A program made the translations under genes and the position numbers. Positions 25,547-33,950 of a stretch of 49,330 nt of DNA are shown in pieces (position 1 is the first letter of the stretch; the number at the start of each line of letters is the position of its first letter). The stretch covers positions 1-49,330 of the forward strand of contig JANXVA010000005.1 in assembly GCA_025351875.1 (NCBI GenBank). Direction: 5' to 3'. Under the pieces are notes generated by a model. The model was not told the DNA's origin. It made no database searches and was given only the letters and a program-made list of their open reading frames with translations. The stretch is from Myxococcales bacterium (lineage in GTDB: Bacteria; Myxococcota_A; Polyangia; Polyangiales; Polyangiaceae).

Positions 25547-26206
25547 TCAGGAGGACAGCTTCACCGTGCGGAGGTACGGCTTGTGGGTCTTGAAGCCCTG
25601 CGGGTAGGCCTTCGCGGCGTCCTCGTCCGAGACAGACGTGACGATGATGACGTCGTCGCCCGGCTTCCAGTTCACCGGCGTCGCGACCTTCTGCTTCGTG
25701 GTGAGCTGGACGGAGTCGATCACGCGGAGGATCTCGTCGAAGTTCCGACCCGTGGTCATCGGGTACGTGAGCATCATCTTGATCTTCTTGTCCGGGCCGA
25801 TGAGAAACACGGTGCGGACCGTGGCGTTCGTCGCGGGCGTGCGGCCCTCGGACGTCCCGGCCTCGTCGGCGGGGAGCATGTTGTAGAGCTTCGCGACCGC
25901 GAGATCGGTATCGCCGATCATCGGGTACTTCACGGCGGAGCCCTGGGTCTCCTCGATGTCCTTGGCCCACTTCTCGTGGTTGTCGACCGGGTCGACCGAG
26001 AGGCCGATGAGCTTCGTGTTGCGCTTGGTGAACTCCGGCTCGATCTTCGCCATGTAGCCGAGCTCGGTCGTGCACACCGGCGTGAAGTCCTTCGGGTGCG
26101 AGAAGAGGACGGCCCACGAGTCGCCGATCCACTCGTGGAAGTCGATCTCACCCTTGGTGGTCTTGGCCTTGAAGTTCGGAGCGGTGTCGTTGATGCGAAG
26201 GGACAT
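25547..26206 (-). CDS. 1-Cys peroxiredoxin (Prx6 type)
   Basis: 219 residues. It reduces peroxides with one catalytic cysteine: PVCTTE at Cys45, the only Cys in the protein, preceded by FSHPKDFTP. The long C-terminal dimerisation domain (NWKPGDDVIIV, PYLR) is typical of the Prx6 group. ATG 26206 has a strong GGAGGA Shine-Dalgarno; an in-frame start 12 codons upstream is unlikely. With no resolving Cys it needs an external thiol partner. The cysteine-free glutaredoxin-like neighbour cannot fill this role by thiol chemistry. Upstream AT-rich GAATAATTGAT (about 26238-26250) may be the -10 region. Confidence 0.95.
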   Translation of the reverse strand: MSLRINDTAPNFKAKTTKGEIDFHEWIGDSWAVLFSHPKDFTPVCTTELGYMAKIEPEFTKRNTKLIGLSVDPVDNHEKWAKDIEETQGSAVKYPMIGDTDLAVAKLYNMLPADEAGTSEGRTPATNATVRTVFLIGPDKKIKMMLTYPMTTGRNFDEILRVIDSVQLTTKQKVATPVNWKPGDDVIIVTSVSDEDAAKAYPQGFKTHKPYLRTVKLSS

Positions 26207-26289
26207 GATCGGTTTTCCTCCGGTGAAGTTGATGCCGATCAATTATTCGCGTTGCGCCGGGCGCGCAATACTCAGAAGGCGGGGAGGCC

Positions 26290-26670
26290 TCAGCACGTGT
26301 CGTTCGGGTTCGGGAACGCGTCCGCGTCGTCCTCGCCCTTGCGCGGCGTGAGGCAGGCGAAATCCTTCTCGACGAGGATGTAGAGCGACAAACCGGCGCC
26401 GATCGGCTGGTTAGCCTCGAAGCCGATCGTTTCGTTCGCAGCCCACTCGCGCGCGAACGCACGCGGGACGAGGACCTCGACGCTCCCAGCGCTCAGACGT
26501 GCCGACGTCTCTTCAGCCTCAGCCGAGGCGACGATCGCGTAGCCGAGCCGCTCCGTCGCGGACGAGCCGAACGCGATCCCCTCGCGCACCTCGCCGCTCT
26601 CGGCGAGCGCATTCACCTCGCCGCGCGAGAGCCGCAATCGAAGCGTGTTGCCACGGATCCGGAGCTTCAT
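26290..26670 (-). CDS. Small conserved protein of the DUF7009-like group
   Basis: 126 residues. The N-terminus MKLRIRGNTLRLRLSRGEV is a recognisable signature of a small, mostly beta-stranded bacterial family (I believe DUF7009; the number is from memory). It has no signal peptide or membrane segment. The C-terminus carries two cysteines (DFACLTPRKGE and the final NDTC). Its ATG is 11 nt from the end of the mobA-like gene upstream. Its likely -10 hexamer TAGGCT (26679-26684) uses the stop codon of that gene. Function unknown. Confidence 0.75.
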   Translation of the reverse strand: MKLRIRGNTLRLRLSRGEVNALAESGEVREGIAFGSSATERLGYAIVASAEAEETSARLSAGSVEVLVPRAFAREWAANETIGFEANQPIGAGLSLYILVEKDFACLTPRKGEDDADAFPNPNDTC

Positions 26671-26678
26671 CGGACCGT

Positions 26679-26684
26679 AGCCTA
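26679..26684 (-). promoter_or_regulatory. -10 element embedded in the mobA-like stop codon
   Basis: TAGGCT on the minus strand begins with the TAG stop of the upstream gene and ends 8 nt before the ATG at 26670. Confidence 0.35.
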
Positions 26685-27257
26685 GCGCGTCACGTCCTCG
26701 GGCGCGTCCCAGTCGAGGAGCTCGGCGTGCTCGGCGTCGCTCATCGCGAGCTCCTCTGCAGAGACGGCATCGAGCAGCGCCTGGAGCGAGCCCCGCCGCG
26801 CGTCGGCGTGCGCGAGCGCGGTCGGGACCACGGCTTGCGCGTCATAGCGTGCGAAGAACGGCTCCCATCGTCCCGCTCGCCGCGCGGCGACCGCAGGTGC
26901 GGGCGAGCGGACCTCCGCGAGGCGACGCACCAGCTCGGTCGACACGAACGGCATGTCGCACGCGACGGCGATCGCGGCTCCTTCCCCGGCATGCTCGAGC
27001 AGCGCGAGCAGGCCGCCGAGCGGGCCGAGGTCGTCCGCGGCGCGCGCGTCGGCAAGGACCTCCAGACCGGCCGACGCATACGCGGACCTCGCGCGCTCGC
27101 CGACGAGCACGCAGGGGATGGAGAGCCGTGCGAACAGGCCCTTCCAGCGCGCGATGAGCGTCTCGCCGGACGGCGCGAGGAGGAGGCCCTTGGGGCTGCC
27201 TCCCATGCGGGTCGACCCGCCTCCGACGAAGATCCCTGCGACGACCGGAGCGTGCAT
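26682..27257 (-). CDS. mobA: MobA-like nucleotidyltransferase (molybdenum cofactor guanylyltransferase type)
   Basis: 191 residues. The N-terminus AGIFVGGGSTRMGGSPKGLL is the GGxSxRMGxxK nucleotide-binding loop of MobA-type NTP transferases, and CDMPFV (about 90) is the metal-binding CDxP motif. MobA attaches GMP from GTP to molybdopterin to form MGD. It is slightly short but complete. No molybdoenzyme or other moa/moe genes are in the window, so the exact substrate cannot be confirmed by context. ATG 27257 is chosen because TATCTT (27269-27274) is 11 nt upstream. It sits next to the small DUF7009-like gene. Confidence 0.85.
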   Translation of the reverse strand: MHAPVVAGIFVGGGSTRMGGSPKGLLLAPSGETLIARWKGLFARLSIPCVLVGERARSAYASAGLEVLADARAADDLGPLGGLLALLEHAGEGAAIAVACDMPFVSTELVRRLAEVRSPAPAVAARRAGRWEPFFARYDAQAVVPTALAHADARRGSLQALLDAVSAEELAMSDAEHAELLDWDAPEDVTR

Positions 27258-27268
27258 GGTGCACGACG

Positions 27269-27274
27269 AAGATA
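27269..27274 (-). promoter_or_regulatory. -10 element of the mobA-like gene
   Basis: TATCTT on the minus strand ends 11 nt before the ATG at 27257. Confidence 0.4.
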
Positions 27275-27485
27275 GCTGGCGCGGCCGTTGGCGGGCTGCG
27301 ATCAACGACCGGCGCGCACGACCTGTTGGCCACGGCTTGCCGCAGGCATAGCTGGGGTCTTGGCGATCCAGCCGCCCCCAGGCCGCCGCAGAAGCGCCTC
27401 GACAAAGTGCTTTTACATCGTAAAGCGAGGTGGACGCGAAATACCCTGCGACCTTCTCCAGGTCGAGGGCTCCAAAGAGAGAACC

Positions 27486-28214
27486 ATGAGCCTCCTCCGC
27501 TTCGCCCTCTCCGCCTTGCTCCTCACGGCCTGCACCGATCAGGTGGTCGAACGCACGACGCGACCGGCGAGCGCCCCGGCGCAGGAGACCTCGCCGCCCG
27601 CCGACGACACGACGGAGACACCTCCGCCAGCCACGACCTCGACGCCGCCGTCGCCGACGCCGACGCCGACGCCGACTCCCGCCGCGGCGTGCACGACCAC
27701 GTTCGGTCACTCCATCACGGCGCAGAACGGTCGCCTCGACGGCGTCGTCCGCGCGGTCATCCTGCCCGGCGACAAGCAGTGCAAGAGCGACAACGATCAC
27801 GTCATCGTGCAGATCGATGCGGCCGGTGAGACCTACCCCGCGTGGGTCAACATCGAGTCGAACGTCGCCACCGTCGATCCCCAGATCCGCTTCGCAGAGC
27901 TTCGCGCTCCGCTCGTCTTCGGCGCGTGGTCGGAAGGGTGGCACCCGCTCCCCGGCCAGCTCGACTACCCGACGACCCTCGGTGTGCACACGAGCACGTT
28001 CTCCGCGATGCCGAAGGCGACGATCGCGGCACACATCGAGGAGCTCGTGACCGAGGGCGCAGAGGTGAGCGTCTTCTTCGAGGGCTTCTCGACCGCAGAT
28101 GGCGGACACAAGGTGCACCGCAACGGGTTCGGCAAGGACGGCGCGCTCGTCGTGATCGAGAAGAGCGGTCAACCTCGCTGGCTCCTCTTCCACTTCGCTC
28201 AGCAGTCGTTCTGA
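27486..28214 (+). CDS. Lipoprotein with Pro/Thr-rich linker, unknown function
   Basis: 242 residues from ATG 27486 with AGAGAGAA upstream. The signal peptide ends in LLTAC (Cys16). Residues 20-66 are a Pro/Thr/Ser linker with a PTPTPTP run from a GC-rich microsatellite (27650-27680). The folded part (70-242) has two cysteines (AACTTTFGHS, DKQCKSDND) that may pair. It includes VIVQIDAAGETYPAWVNIE and AEVSVFFEGFS. I do not recognise the family. The 228 bp upstream show no gene, only a palindrome-like GCTTTTAC-N3-GTAAAGC at 27409-27426. Confidence 0.78.
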   Translation: MSLLRFALSALLLTACTDQVVERTTRPASAPAQETSPPADDTTETPPPATTSTPPSPTPTPTPTPAAACTTTFGHSITAQNGRLDGVVRAVILPGDKQCKSDNDHVIVQIDAAGETYPAWVNIESNVATVDPQIRFAELRAPLVFGAWSEGWHPLPGQLDYPTTLGVHTSTFSAMPKATIAAHIEELVTEGAEVSVFFEGFSTADGGHKVHRNGFGKDGALVVIEKSGQPRWLLFHFAQQSF

Positions 28215-28268
28215 TCGCAGCGCCGATTCGCTCGAGGCAGCTCCGCTCTCCGTGAGCGCTCCGCGGCG

Positions 28269-29084
28269 TCACGCCCATGGCGGCCACGAAGCGAGGCGCT
28301 TGCCGACATCGGCCCAGGCCGGATAGTCCTGCGCGGCGACGAGGGCGCGGATCTGCGTCATGCGAGCGGCGAGGTCGGCGTGCGAGAGCGAGCCGTTGTG
28401 CACGCTCCAGGCGAGGAAAACGAGGAGAGTCTCGAGCGTGTCGAGCTTGCAGTATTCGACCACGCGAGCGCGCTCGCCCGCGAAGTAGTGCTCGTAGACC
28501 TCGCCCTCGAGGAAGCTCTTGCCCGGGAGGTCGAGGAGGTTGCACGTCGTGCCGAGGCCCGCGCGCGCGGATGCGCCGTAGCCGGAGAGCACGTCCATCA
28601 CGTCGACGTGGAGGTCGTGGTAGCGGTTTCCGTAGCTCGCGTTCTGCCGGTCGCCGCTGGTCCGATAGAAGCCCGGCGCCGCGATGCCGTGCTTCATCCC
28701 CCGGTAGCGAAGCACGGGTAAGTCGAACCCGCCGCCGTTCCAGGAGACGAGGCGCGGGCTCTGACGCGACGGAGCGGACGGGGTGAGGGGGGGGAACAGC
28801 TCGAAGAAGCCTTCGATGATGCTTCGCTCGTCGCGCGGATCGCTGCCGAGCGCACGCATCTCGATCGTGCCGGCCCCCGGGTCGAGCACGGTGACGCAGA
28901 TGCACACGATGCGGTGCCACGGCTGCTGCGGATATTTCTGCGCGCCCTTCGACTCTTCCTGGCGGCGACGCACCATCTCGAGCACCACCGCATGGTCATC
29001 ACCCTCGATGGCCATGACGCGGCGGCCAATCTCCGGATCAGGGATCGTTTCGATGTCGAAGGCGACGAGCGGACGGTCGAACAT
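28269..29084 (-). CDS. 3'-5' exonuclease, PolB-like DEDDy family
   Basis: 271 residues. The ExoI motif is FDIET (about 9-13). ExoII is SWNGGGFDLPVL (about 113-124). ExoIII is EYCKLDTLET with the Tyr-x3-Asp of DEDDy nucleases (about 210-219). This matches the stand-alone DNA_pol_B_exo2-type exonucleases, which degrade single strands from the 3' end and probably act in repair. No polymerase domain is attached. TAGCTT 15 nt upstream of the ATG, followed by GGTGAGG, gives a short leader with a ribosome site. It is convergent with the lipoprotein gene at 27486. Confidence 0.9.
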   Translation of the reverse strand: MFDRPLVAFDIETIPDPEIGRRVMAIEGDDHAVVLEMVRRRQEESKGAQKYPQQPWHRIVCICVTVLDPGAGTIEMRALGSDPRDERSIIEGFFELFPPLTPSAPSRQSPRLVSWNGGGFDLPVLRYRGMKHGIAAPGFYRTSGDRQNASYGNRYHDLHVDVMDVLSGYGASARAGLGTTCNLLDLPGKSFLEGEVYEHYFAGERARVVEYCKLDTLETLLVFLAWSVHNGSLSHADLAARMTQIRALVAAQDYPAWADVGKRLASWPPWA

Positions 29085-29195
29085 GGGGCCTCACCATCGA
29101 AGCTAGGTCCGCGCCGCCGCCCAATCGCTCGAGTGATTGGACACCACTCCCGCGACAAAACGGCGAGGCGGCACGCGCGTATCGCGTCGAGCTCG

Positions 29196-30539
29196 CTACC
29201 GCGCGCGCGGCGGGGCCGCCGGGAGAGCCGCTGCGGCGATGACCGCGAGCGCCAGCACCACGGCGAGGAGCTGCGCGGCCGTACGATGCGCGGCCAGCGG
29301 ATCCGCCGCTCCCGCCGTCAGCGTCGACACGACGCCCACGCCGATGACGGCACCGAGGTAGCGCACCGTCGACGACACGCCTGCGGCCATTCCGCTCTTT
29401 GCGCGATCCACCGCGGCCATCGTCGCGGTCTGCACCGCCGGCGTCGAGAGTCCGATCCCCACGCCCAGCAGCACGAGGCCCGGGACGAGATCCCGCGCGC
29501 CCGTCGGCGTCTGCCACCCCACGTACGCCATGCCGAGCAGCGCCACCGTACCGCCGACGAGCGAAGCCCCTCGCGAGCCGAGACGTGCCACCAGCCGACT
29601 CCCCGAGAGCGAGCCTGCCACCATCGCCAGCGTGAGCGCGAGCAACGTGCGACCGCTCGTCCGCGCGTCGCCGCCGAACGCTCGCGAGAGCACCAGCGGT
29701 AGCTCGAACAGGAGCGCATACATCGCGAGGTTCTGCATGCCCACCACCGAGACTCCCGCCGCGAAGGCGCGGGTCCGGAACAGGGAGGGATCGATCACGG
29801 GATTCGAGGCTCGTTTCTCCCAACCGAAGAAGACGACGAGCACCACCACGGCCGCGCCCACCAGCGCCCACCGCTGCGAGCGCAGCCCGATCACCGCGAG
29901 CACGAGCCCCACTCCCAGCAGAACGCTCCCGAGCGCGTCGAAGCGCGGCAACGGGCGGCGCGGCTCCTTCACGCTCGAGCGCGCAAGCAGCATCGCGACG
30001 AGCACCGGAGGCGCGTTCGCCGCGAACAGGTAGGGCCAGCCGAGGCGCGCGACAATCTCGCCGCCGACGAGAGGACCGACCGCCGCCGCAAGCCCCATCA
30101 CCGCGCCGAACGCGCCAAACGCACGCGCCTGCCCCTTCTCCGGGACACGCGAGCGAACCAGCGCGAACGAGCTCGGCACCATGACGGCGCCGCCCGCGGC
30201 CATCAGGCCTCGCGAGAGCTCGAGCGGCAACAGGCTCCGTCCCGCGAAGCCGACGACCGCGCCCGCCGCGAACACGAGCTGCCCGAGGGCGAGCGCACGC
30301 CCGTGACCGATGCCGTCCCCGAGCTTGCCGCCCGGGCTCTGGAGCACGATCCCCACGAGCAGGTAGCTCGCGACCAGCGCCTGGGTCAGCACCTCGCTCG
30401 AGACCGAGAGGTCTCTCGCGATCGTCGGGATCGCCACCGCCAGCATCGTCGAGTTCAGCGGAACGAGCGCGACCGAGAGCACCAGCGCGGCGATCTCGCG
30501 TGTGGAGAGTGAGGGAGGCTCGGCGGACAGGTCGGACAA
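29196..30539 (-). CDS. MFS drug/metabolite exporter, DHA2-like
   Basis: 447 residues with about 12-14 transmembrane helices. Helix 1 contains ALVPLNSTMLAVAIPTIARDL, the family's start. The loop GGKLGDGIGHGRAL is MFS motif A, and GLAAAVGPLVGG in helix 5 is motif C of drug:H+ antiporters. The start is TTG 30539, 5 nt after the stop of the ATP-grasp gene, with a weak ribosome site, so it is translated from the same mRNA. Pairing with a rifampicin-phosphotransferase-like enzyme suggests joint modification and export of a compound; the substrate is unknown. Confidence 0.9.
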   Translation of the reverse strand: MSDLSAEPPSLSTREIAALVLSVALVPLNSTMLAVAIPTIARDLSVSSEVLTQALVASYLLVGIVLQSPGGKLGDGIGHGRALALGQLVFAAGAVVGFAGRSLLPLELSRGLMAAGGAVMVPSSFALVRSRVPEKGQARAFGAFGAVMGLAAAVGPLVGGEIVARLGWPYLFAANAPPVLVAMLLARSSVKEPRRPLPRFDALGSVLLGVGLVLAVIGLRSQRWALVGAAVVVLVVFFGWEKRASNPVIDPSLFRTRAFAAGVSVVGMQNLAMYALLFELPLVLSRAFGGDARTSGRTLLALTLAMVAGSLSGSRLVARLGSRGASLVGGTVALLGMAYVGWQTPTGARDLVPGLVLLGVGIGLSTPAVQTATMAAVDRAKSGMAAGVSSTVRYLGAVIGVGVVSTLTAGAADPLAAHRTAAQLLAVVLALAVIAAAALPAAPPRAR

Positions 30540-30544
30540 GCGAG

Positions 30545-31360
30545 TCAGGTCGTCCGTGTGATCGCCCGCTGCTGCAGGAGGTAGAGCGCTTCACCCACGA
30601 ACGCGAACTCGAGATCGATCGGCGCGTTGGCGTGGCCCTCGCAGCGAAGCGCCAGCTGATGGAGCGCCGTCACCTCGTGGTCGCCCAGGCAGAGCTCGGA
30701 CGCGCGATGCGGCTCGACCGCGACCTCGTGCGTCCCGCCGCCTGCGCGGAGACGGATGGCGAGGTCCTTGTCGCCGGCGGCGCGCTCGATGATGCGCCCG
30801 TCACGTGTGACGCGGTAGCGGTCGGGCGTCACGAGGCCCGCGACCACCGCTTCGCCGAGCCCCCACGAGGCCTCGATCACGCGCTCATCCGCGCCCGTCA
30901 TCGGGTTCTTGGTGAAGAGAACGCCCGCCTTCTCCGCGTCGACGAGGCGCTGCACGACCACGCCCATTCGCGGCGTGGCGTCGAGGCCGAGCCGCTTGCG
31001 ATAGGCGATCGCCGACGGCGCATGGGCCGACTCGTGCACCTTCTTGATCGCCGCCACGAGCGTCTGCGCGCACACCACGCCGAGCACCGTGGCGTGCTGT
31101 CCGGCGAAGCTCGCCGACGCGCCGTCTTCGCCGATGGCGGAGGAGCGAACCGCGACCGAGCCGCCGAGGGCCGCGAAGGCCTCCGCGACGTGGCGCACGG
31201 ACGAATGGGCAGGATCGTGAGCGATCGCATCCACGTGCGCGTGGGCGAGCGCGAACCCCGGCGGCACCGGGAGGCCAGCGCGCAGGGCCGCCCCGAGCTG
31301 CGCGGCCTTGCCGCCGTGCTCGCCGTCGTGGAGCACCTTTGCCAGCTCGGTTGCCGTCAT
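30545..31360 (-). CDS. PEP/pyruvate-binding ATP-grasp subunit (split RPH/PEP synthase-like)
   Basis: 271 residues: only the N-terminal nucleotide-binding domain of the PPDK/PEP-synthase/rifampicin-phosphotransferase family. GGKAAQLGAALRAGLPVPPGF (about 16-36) and SVAVRSSAIGEDGASASFAGQ (about 67-87) are its lysine and glycine loops; LFTKNPMTG and IDLEFAF are the ATP/metal motifs near the end. It would split ATP and pass the beta-phosphate to a histidine carried on another domain. That domain is in the gene just upstream, which overlaps by 4 nt (ATGA), so the two proteins probably form one enzyme. Confidence 0.9.
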   Translation of the reverse strand: MTATELAKVLHDGEHGGKAAQLGAALRAGLPVPPGFALAHAHVDAIAHDPAHSSVRHVAEAFAALGGSVAVRSSAIGEDGASASFAGQHATVLGVVCAQTLVAAIKKVHESAHAPSAIAYRKRLGLDATPRMGVVVQRLVDAEKAGVLFTKNPMTGADERVIEASWGLGEAVVAGLVTPDRYRVTRDGRIIERAAGDKDLAIRLRAGGGTHEVAVEPHRASELCLGDHEVTALHQLALRCEGHANAPIDLEFAFVGEALYLLQQRAITRTT

Positions 31361-33057
31361 TCGAGGATCGTCACCACGCCGCTCGTTCCGTCGACGCGCA
31401 CGCGCGCGCCGTCCTTCACGAGCTGCGTCGCCTCGCGGGTCCCGACCACGCCGGGGATGCCGTACTCACGCGACACGATCGCCGCATGACAGAGCTGACC
31501 TCCGCGATCGGTGACGATCGCGCCGAGCAGCGGCAGCACGACGTTGAAGTAGGGTGATGTCGAGCGCGTGACGAGGACGTCGCCGCGCTCGATCCGCCCG
31601 AAGTCGTTCTCCGTCTCCACGAGCCGCGCCGTTCCCTCGTAGGTGCCCGGGCTGACCGGCAGTCCCTTCACGGACACCTTCGTGCGCTCCAGCTCGGGCT
31701 CGCCGAAGAGACAGCCCAGGAAGGCAACGATCGCGCGCTGCCCGCGGCGTGCGTCTTCCGGGAACCACTCGACCGGCGGCGGGCCGGACGGCGGCGCGCC
31801 GAGCCACTGCGGCAGCCCCGGGTCGTTCACCGAGCGCGTCGCGCGAAAGTGAGCCCGTCGTTTCAGCTCCTCGAGTGTCGGACCGTCCTTGCCTCGAAGC
31901 AGGGCGACGAGCTCGTCGTAGCTTCCGTCCGCGGCGAGCTCGGGGTCGTCGATGGCTCCGCTCTTCACGAGGCGCCGGCCGACCTCGAGGAGCGCGCGCC
32001 GCGCCAGGCCGATCGCCCAGCTGTCGGAGTAATGGCCGCGCTCGTCGCGGAGGCGGTTGATCGCTCGCGCCTCCTCGAGCAGGCCGTCGAACGCCGCACG
32101 GTGCTCTTCCGGGATCTCGCCTCGGAGCTTTGCGATGCGCGCGGCCGAGCCGTCGTCCGCCGCGCGCGGCCCCTCCACCGCGACGCGGATCGCCCGCACC
32201 AGCACGCTCGGCAGCTCGATCGCGGTCTTCACGCACACGTCGTACCCGAGCGACCGAAAGCTCACGACCTCGAGGTACGCGCGCATGGCTTCGCCGACGC
32301 TGCCGTCGTGCGTGCGGAGCCGATCGACGATGGTGGCGGCGTCCTCGGCCCCGGCGACGAGCGCGGTAGCCGCCTCATCGGTGCGGATCGCCTTCGCAAG
32401 CACAAGGAGCTCCGCGGTCGCGACCCCGAGCGAGATCTGGCTCGACCCACGGAGCACCTGGAGGACCTCGCCGGGCGACTTGCCGGTCCAGCCGTTCACG
32501 TGGGCGAGCAGATCGCCGATGGGCAGGCTGGAGCTGATCGTGAAGTTGTGATGCTGCGTGACCATGTCGCGCACGCGATCCCGGCAGACCAACAGGTGCT
32601 CGATGAGCGCGTCGTCCGAGAGCGCACCGGGGGAGACGGCCTGGATCTCGCGGTGCCGCTTGTCGGAGGCCGGCCGCACCTGCTCGTCCCACGTCTTCAG
32701 ATCGAGCCGCCACTGCTTCTTCTCGAAGGCCTCGCGCGAGGCGCGCACGCGCGCACGCATCTTCGGCACGAGGCGCGTGAGGAGCTGGAAGATGATCTTC
32801 GGCGGCGGGCCCTTCGCGCCGACCGGCGCCCCGAAAGGCCGAGCCTGCATGAACGCGAAGTCGTTCACGAAGCAGGGCTCGATGCGGTCGAGCATGACGC
32901 CGAAGCGCGCGGTCGACGCGGAGAAGCCGACGCCGAATCCTTCGACATACGGCTGCTGCATGAAGCGCGCGAGCGGCCGCGTGAAATGCGTGGTCTCGAG
33001 CTCCCAGGCTCCCGGGCCGGGTGGCTGAAAGGCAGGCAGCGCTTCTTCGTGTTTCAT
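31357..33057 (-). CDS. PEP-utilising mobile-domain protein (split rifampicin-phosphotransferase-like)
   Basis: 566 residues. Residues about 1-450 resemble in size the substrate-binding middle domain of rifampicin phosphotransferase. The C-terminal 110 residues are the swivelling phosphohistidine domain, with TDRGGQLCHAAIVSREYGIPGVVGT; the predicted phosphorylated residue is His524. The usual single chain is ATP-grasp, substrate domain, swivel. Here the ATP-grasp part is a separate gene transcribed after this one. ATG 33057 has GAAGG upstream. It is followed by an MFS exporter and is divergent from a PhyH gene. The substrate could be an antibiotic, a phosphosugar-like metabolite or pyruvate. 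Confidence 0.88.
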   Translation of the reverse strand: MKHEEALPAFQPPGPGAWELETTHFTRPLARFMQQPYVEGFGVGFSASTARFGVMLDRIEPCFVNDFAFMQARPFGAPVGAKGPPPKIIFQLLTRLVPKMRARVRASREAFEKKQWRLDLKTWDEQVRPASDKRHREIQAVSPGALSDDALIEHLLVCRDRVRDMVTQHHNFTISSSLPIGDLLAHVNGWTGKSPGEVLQVLRGSSQISLGVATAELLVLAKAIRTDEAATALVAGAEDAATIVDRLRTHDGSVGEAMRAYLEVVSFRSLGYDVCVKTAIELPSVLVRAIRVAVEGPRAADDGSAARIAKLRGEIPEEHRAAFDGLLEEARAINRLRDERGHYSDSWAIGLARRALLEVGRRLVKSGAIDDPELAADGSYDELVALLRGKDGPTLEELKRRAHFRATRSVNDPGLPQWLGAPPSGPPPVEWFPEDARRGQRAIVAFLGCLFGEPELERTKVSVKGLPVSPGTYEGTARLVETENDFGRIERGDVLVTRSTSPYFNVVLPLLGAIVTDRGGQLCHAAIVSREYGIPGVVGTREATQLVKDGARVRVDGTSGVVTILE

Positions 33058-33113
33058 GGGTGCCTTCGTTTCGTATCTTGTTCGTCACGCCCCGAGAAGG
33101 CCCGCCGGGCTGA

Positions 33114-33119
33114 TAGCGT
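33114..33119 (+). promoter_or_regulatory. -10 element of the PhyH gene
   Basis: TAGCGT ends 8 nt before the ATG at 33128. No Shine-Dalgarno is seen. Confidence 0.35.
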
Positions 33120-33127
33120 CTGTTCCC

Positions 33128-33928
33128 ATGGCGACCACGAGCGAGGACCACGCAAACCGCATCGCGCGCGAGGGATGGACGATCGTGGAGGACGCGATCG
33201 CTCCCGAGCTCGTCGATCGCCTGGTCGCCGCGATTGATCAGCTCCACGCCGAGCTCGCGGTCTCGCCTGCGGCGAACATCTTCGAGGGGCTCCACACGCT
33301 GCGCGTCTACAACCTGCTCGCGCGCGGGAAGGTCTTCGAGGAGGTGCCCGTCCACGAGCGCGTGTTGCCGATCGTGGAGAGCGTGCTCGACCGCGGTTGT
33401 CTCGTCTCGTCGCTCTCGTCGATCACGATTCTCGCCGGCGAGACCGCGCAGCCGATCCACGCCGACGACCAGCTGATCCCGCTGCCGAAGCCGCACGTTC
33501 CGCTGGTCTGCAACTCGATGTGGGCGCTCACCGACTTCACGGAGGAGAACGGCGCCACGCTCCTCGTGCCGGGCACGCATACCAGCGATCGCTCGCCGAA
33601 TTTCGGCGAGGCGTACGAGACGATCCCCGCGGTCATGAAGAAGGGGAGCGTGCTCGTGTGGAACGGGAGCCTCTGGCACGGCGGCGGTGCCAACCGCACG
33701 ACCGAGCGGCGCGTCGGTCTCGCGATGAACTACTGCGTCGGCTGGATGAGGCAGCAGGAGAACCAGCAGCTCGGCATCCCGCTCGAGATCGCGAAGGGGT
33801 TCGGGCCTAAGCTGCGGAAGCTCGTCGGCTACGGCTTGTACATGCGCCTGCTCGGGCACGTCGACAAGTGCAGCCCCGTGGATCTCCTCGACGGTACCGG
33901 GCCGAGGCGCGTCGTCGGCGAGGTCTGA
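33128..33928 (+). CDS. Phytanoyl-CoA dioxygenase family protein
   Basis: 266 residues, an Fe(II)/2-oxoglutarate oxygenase of the PhyH family. The facial triad is visible: HADDQ gives His-x-Asp (about 113-115) and WHGGGAN the distal His (about 180), with RRVGLAMNY supplying the 2-oxoglutarate arginine region. These enzymes hydroxylate lipids, amino acids or antibiotic intermediates in the cytosol. It is divergent from the split phosphotransferase operon with 70 bp between the start codons, so a shared pathway is possible but not shown. Confidence 0.9.
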   Translation: MATTSEDHANRIAREGWTIVEDAIAPELVDRLVAAIDQLHAELAVSPAANIFEGLHTLRVYNLLARGKVFEEVPVHERVLPIVESVLDRGCLVSSLSSITILAGETAQPIHADDQLIPLPKPHVPLVCNSMWALTDFTEENGATLLVPGTHTSDRSPNFGEAYETIPAVMKKGSVLVWNGSLWHGGGANRTTERRVGLAMNYCVGWMRQQENQQLGIPLEIAKGFGPKLRKLVGYGLYMRLLGHVDKCSPVDLLDGTGPRRVVGEV

Positions 33929-33950
33929 GCGAGAGCCCGTCCGGGGTCTC

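Noticed and set aside
27409-27426. Operator-like palindrome GCTTTTAC-N3-GTAAAGC before the lipoprotein gene
   Set aside because: Arms differ by one inserted T, and no matching promoter elements at usable distance were seen; noted but not called.
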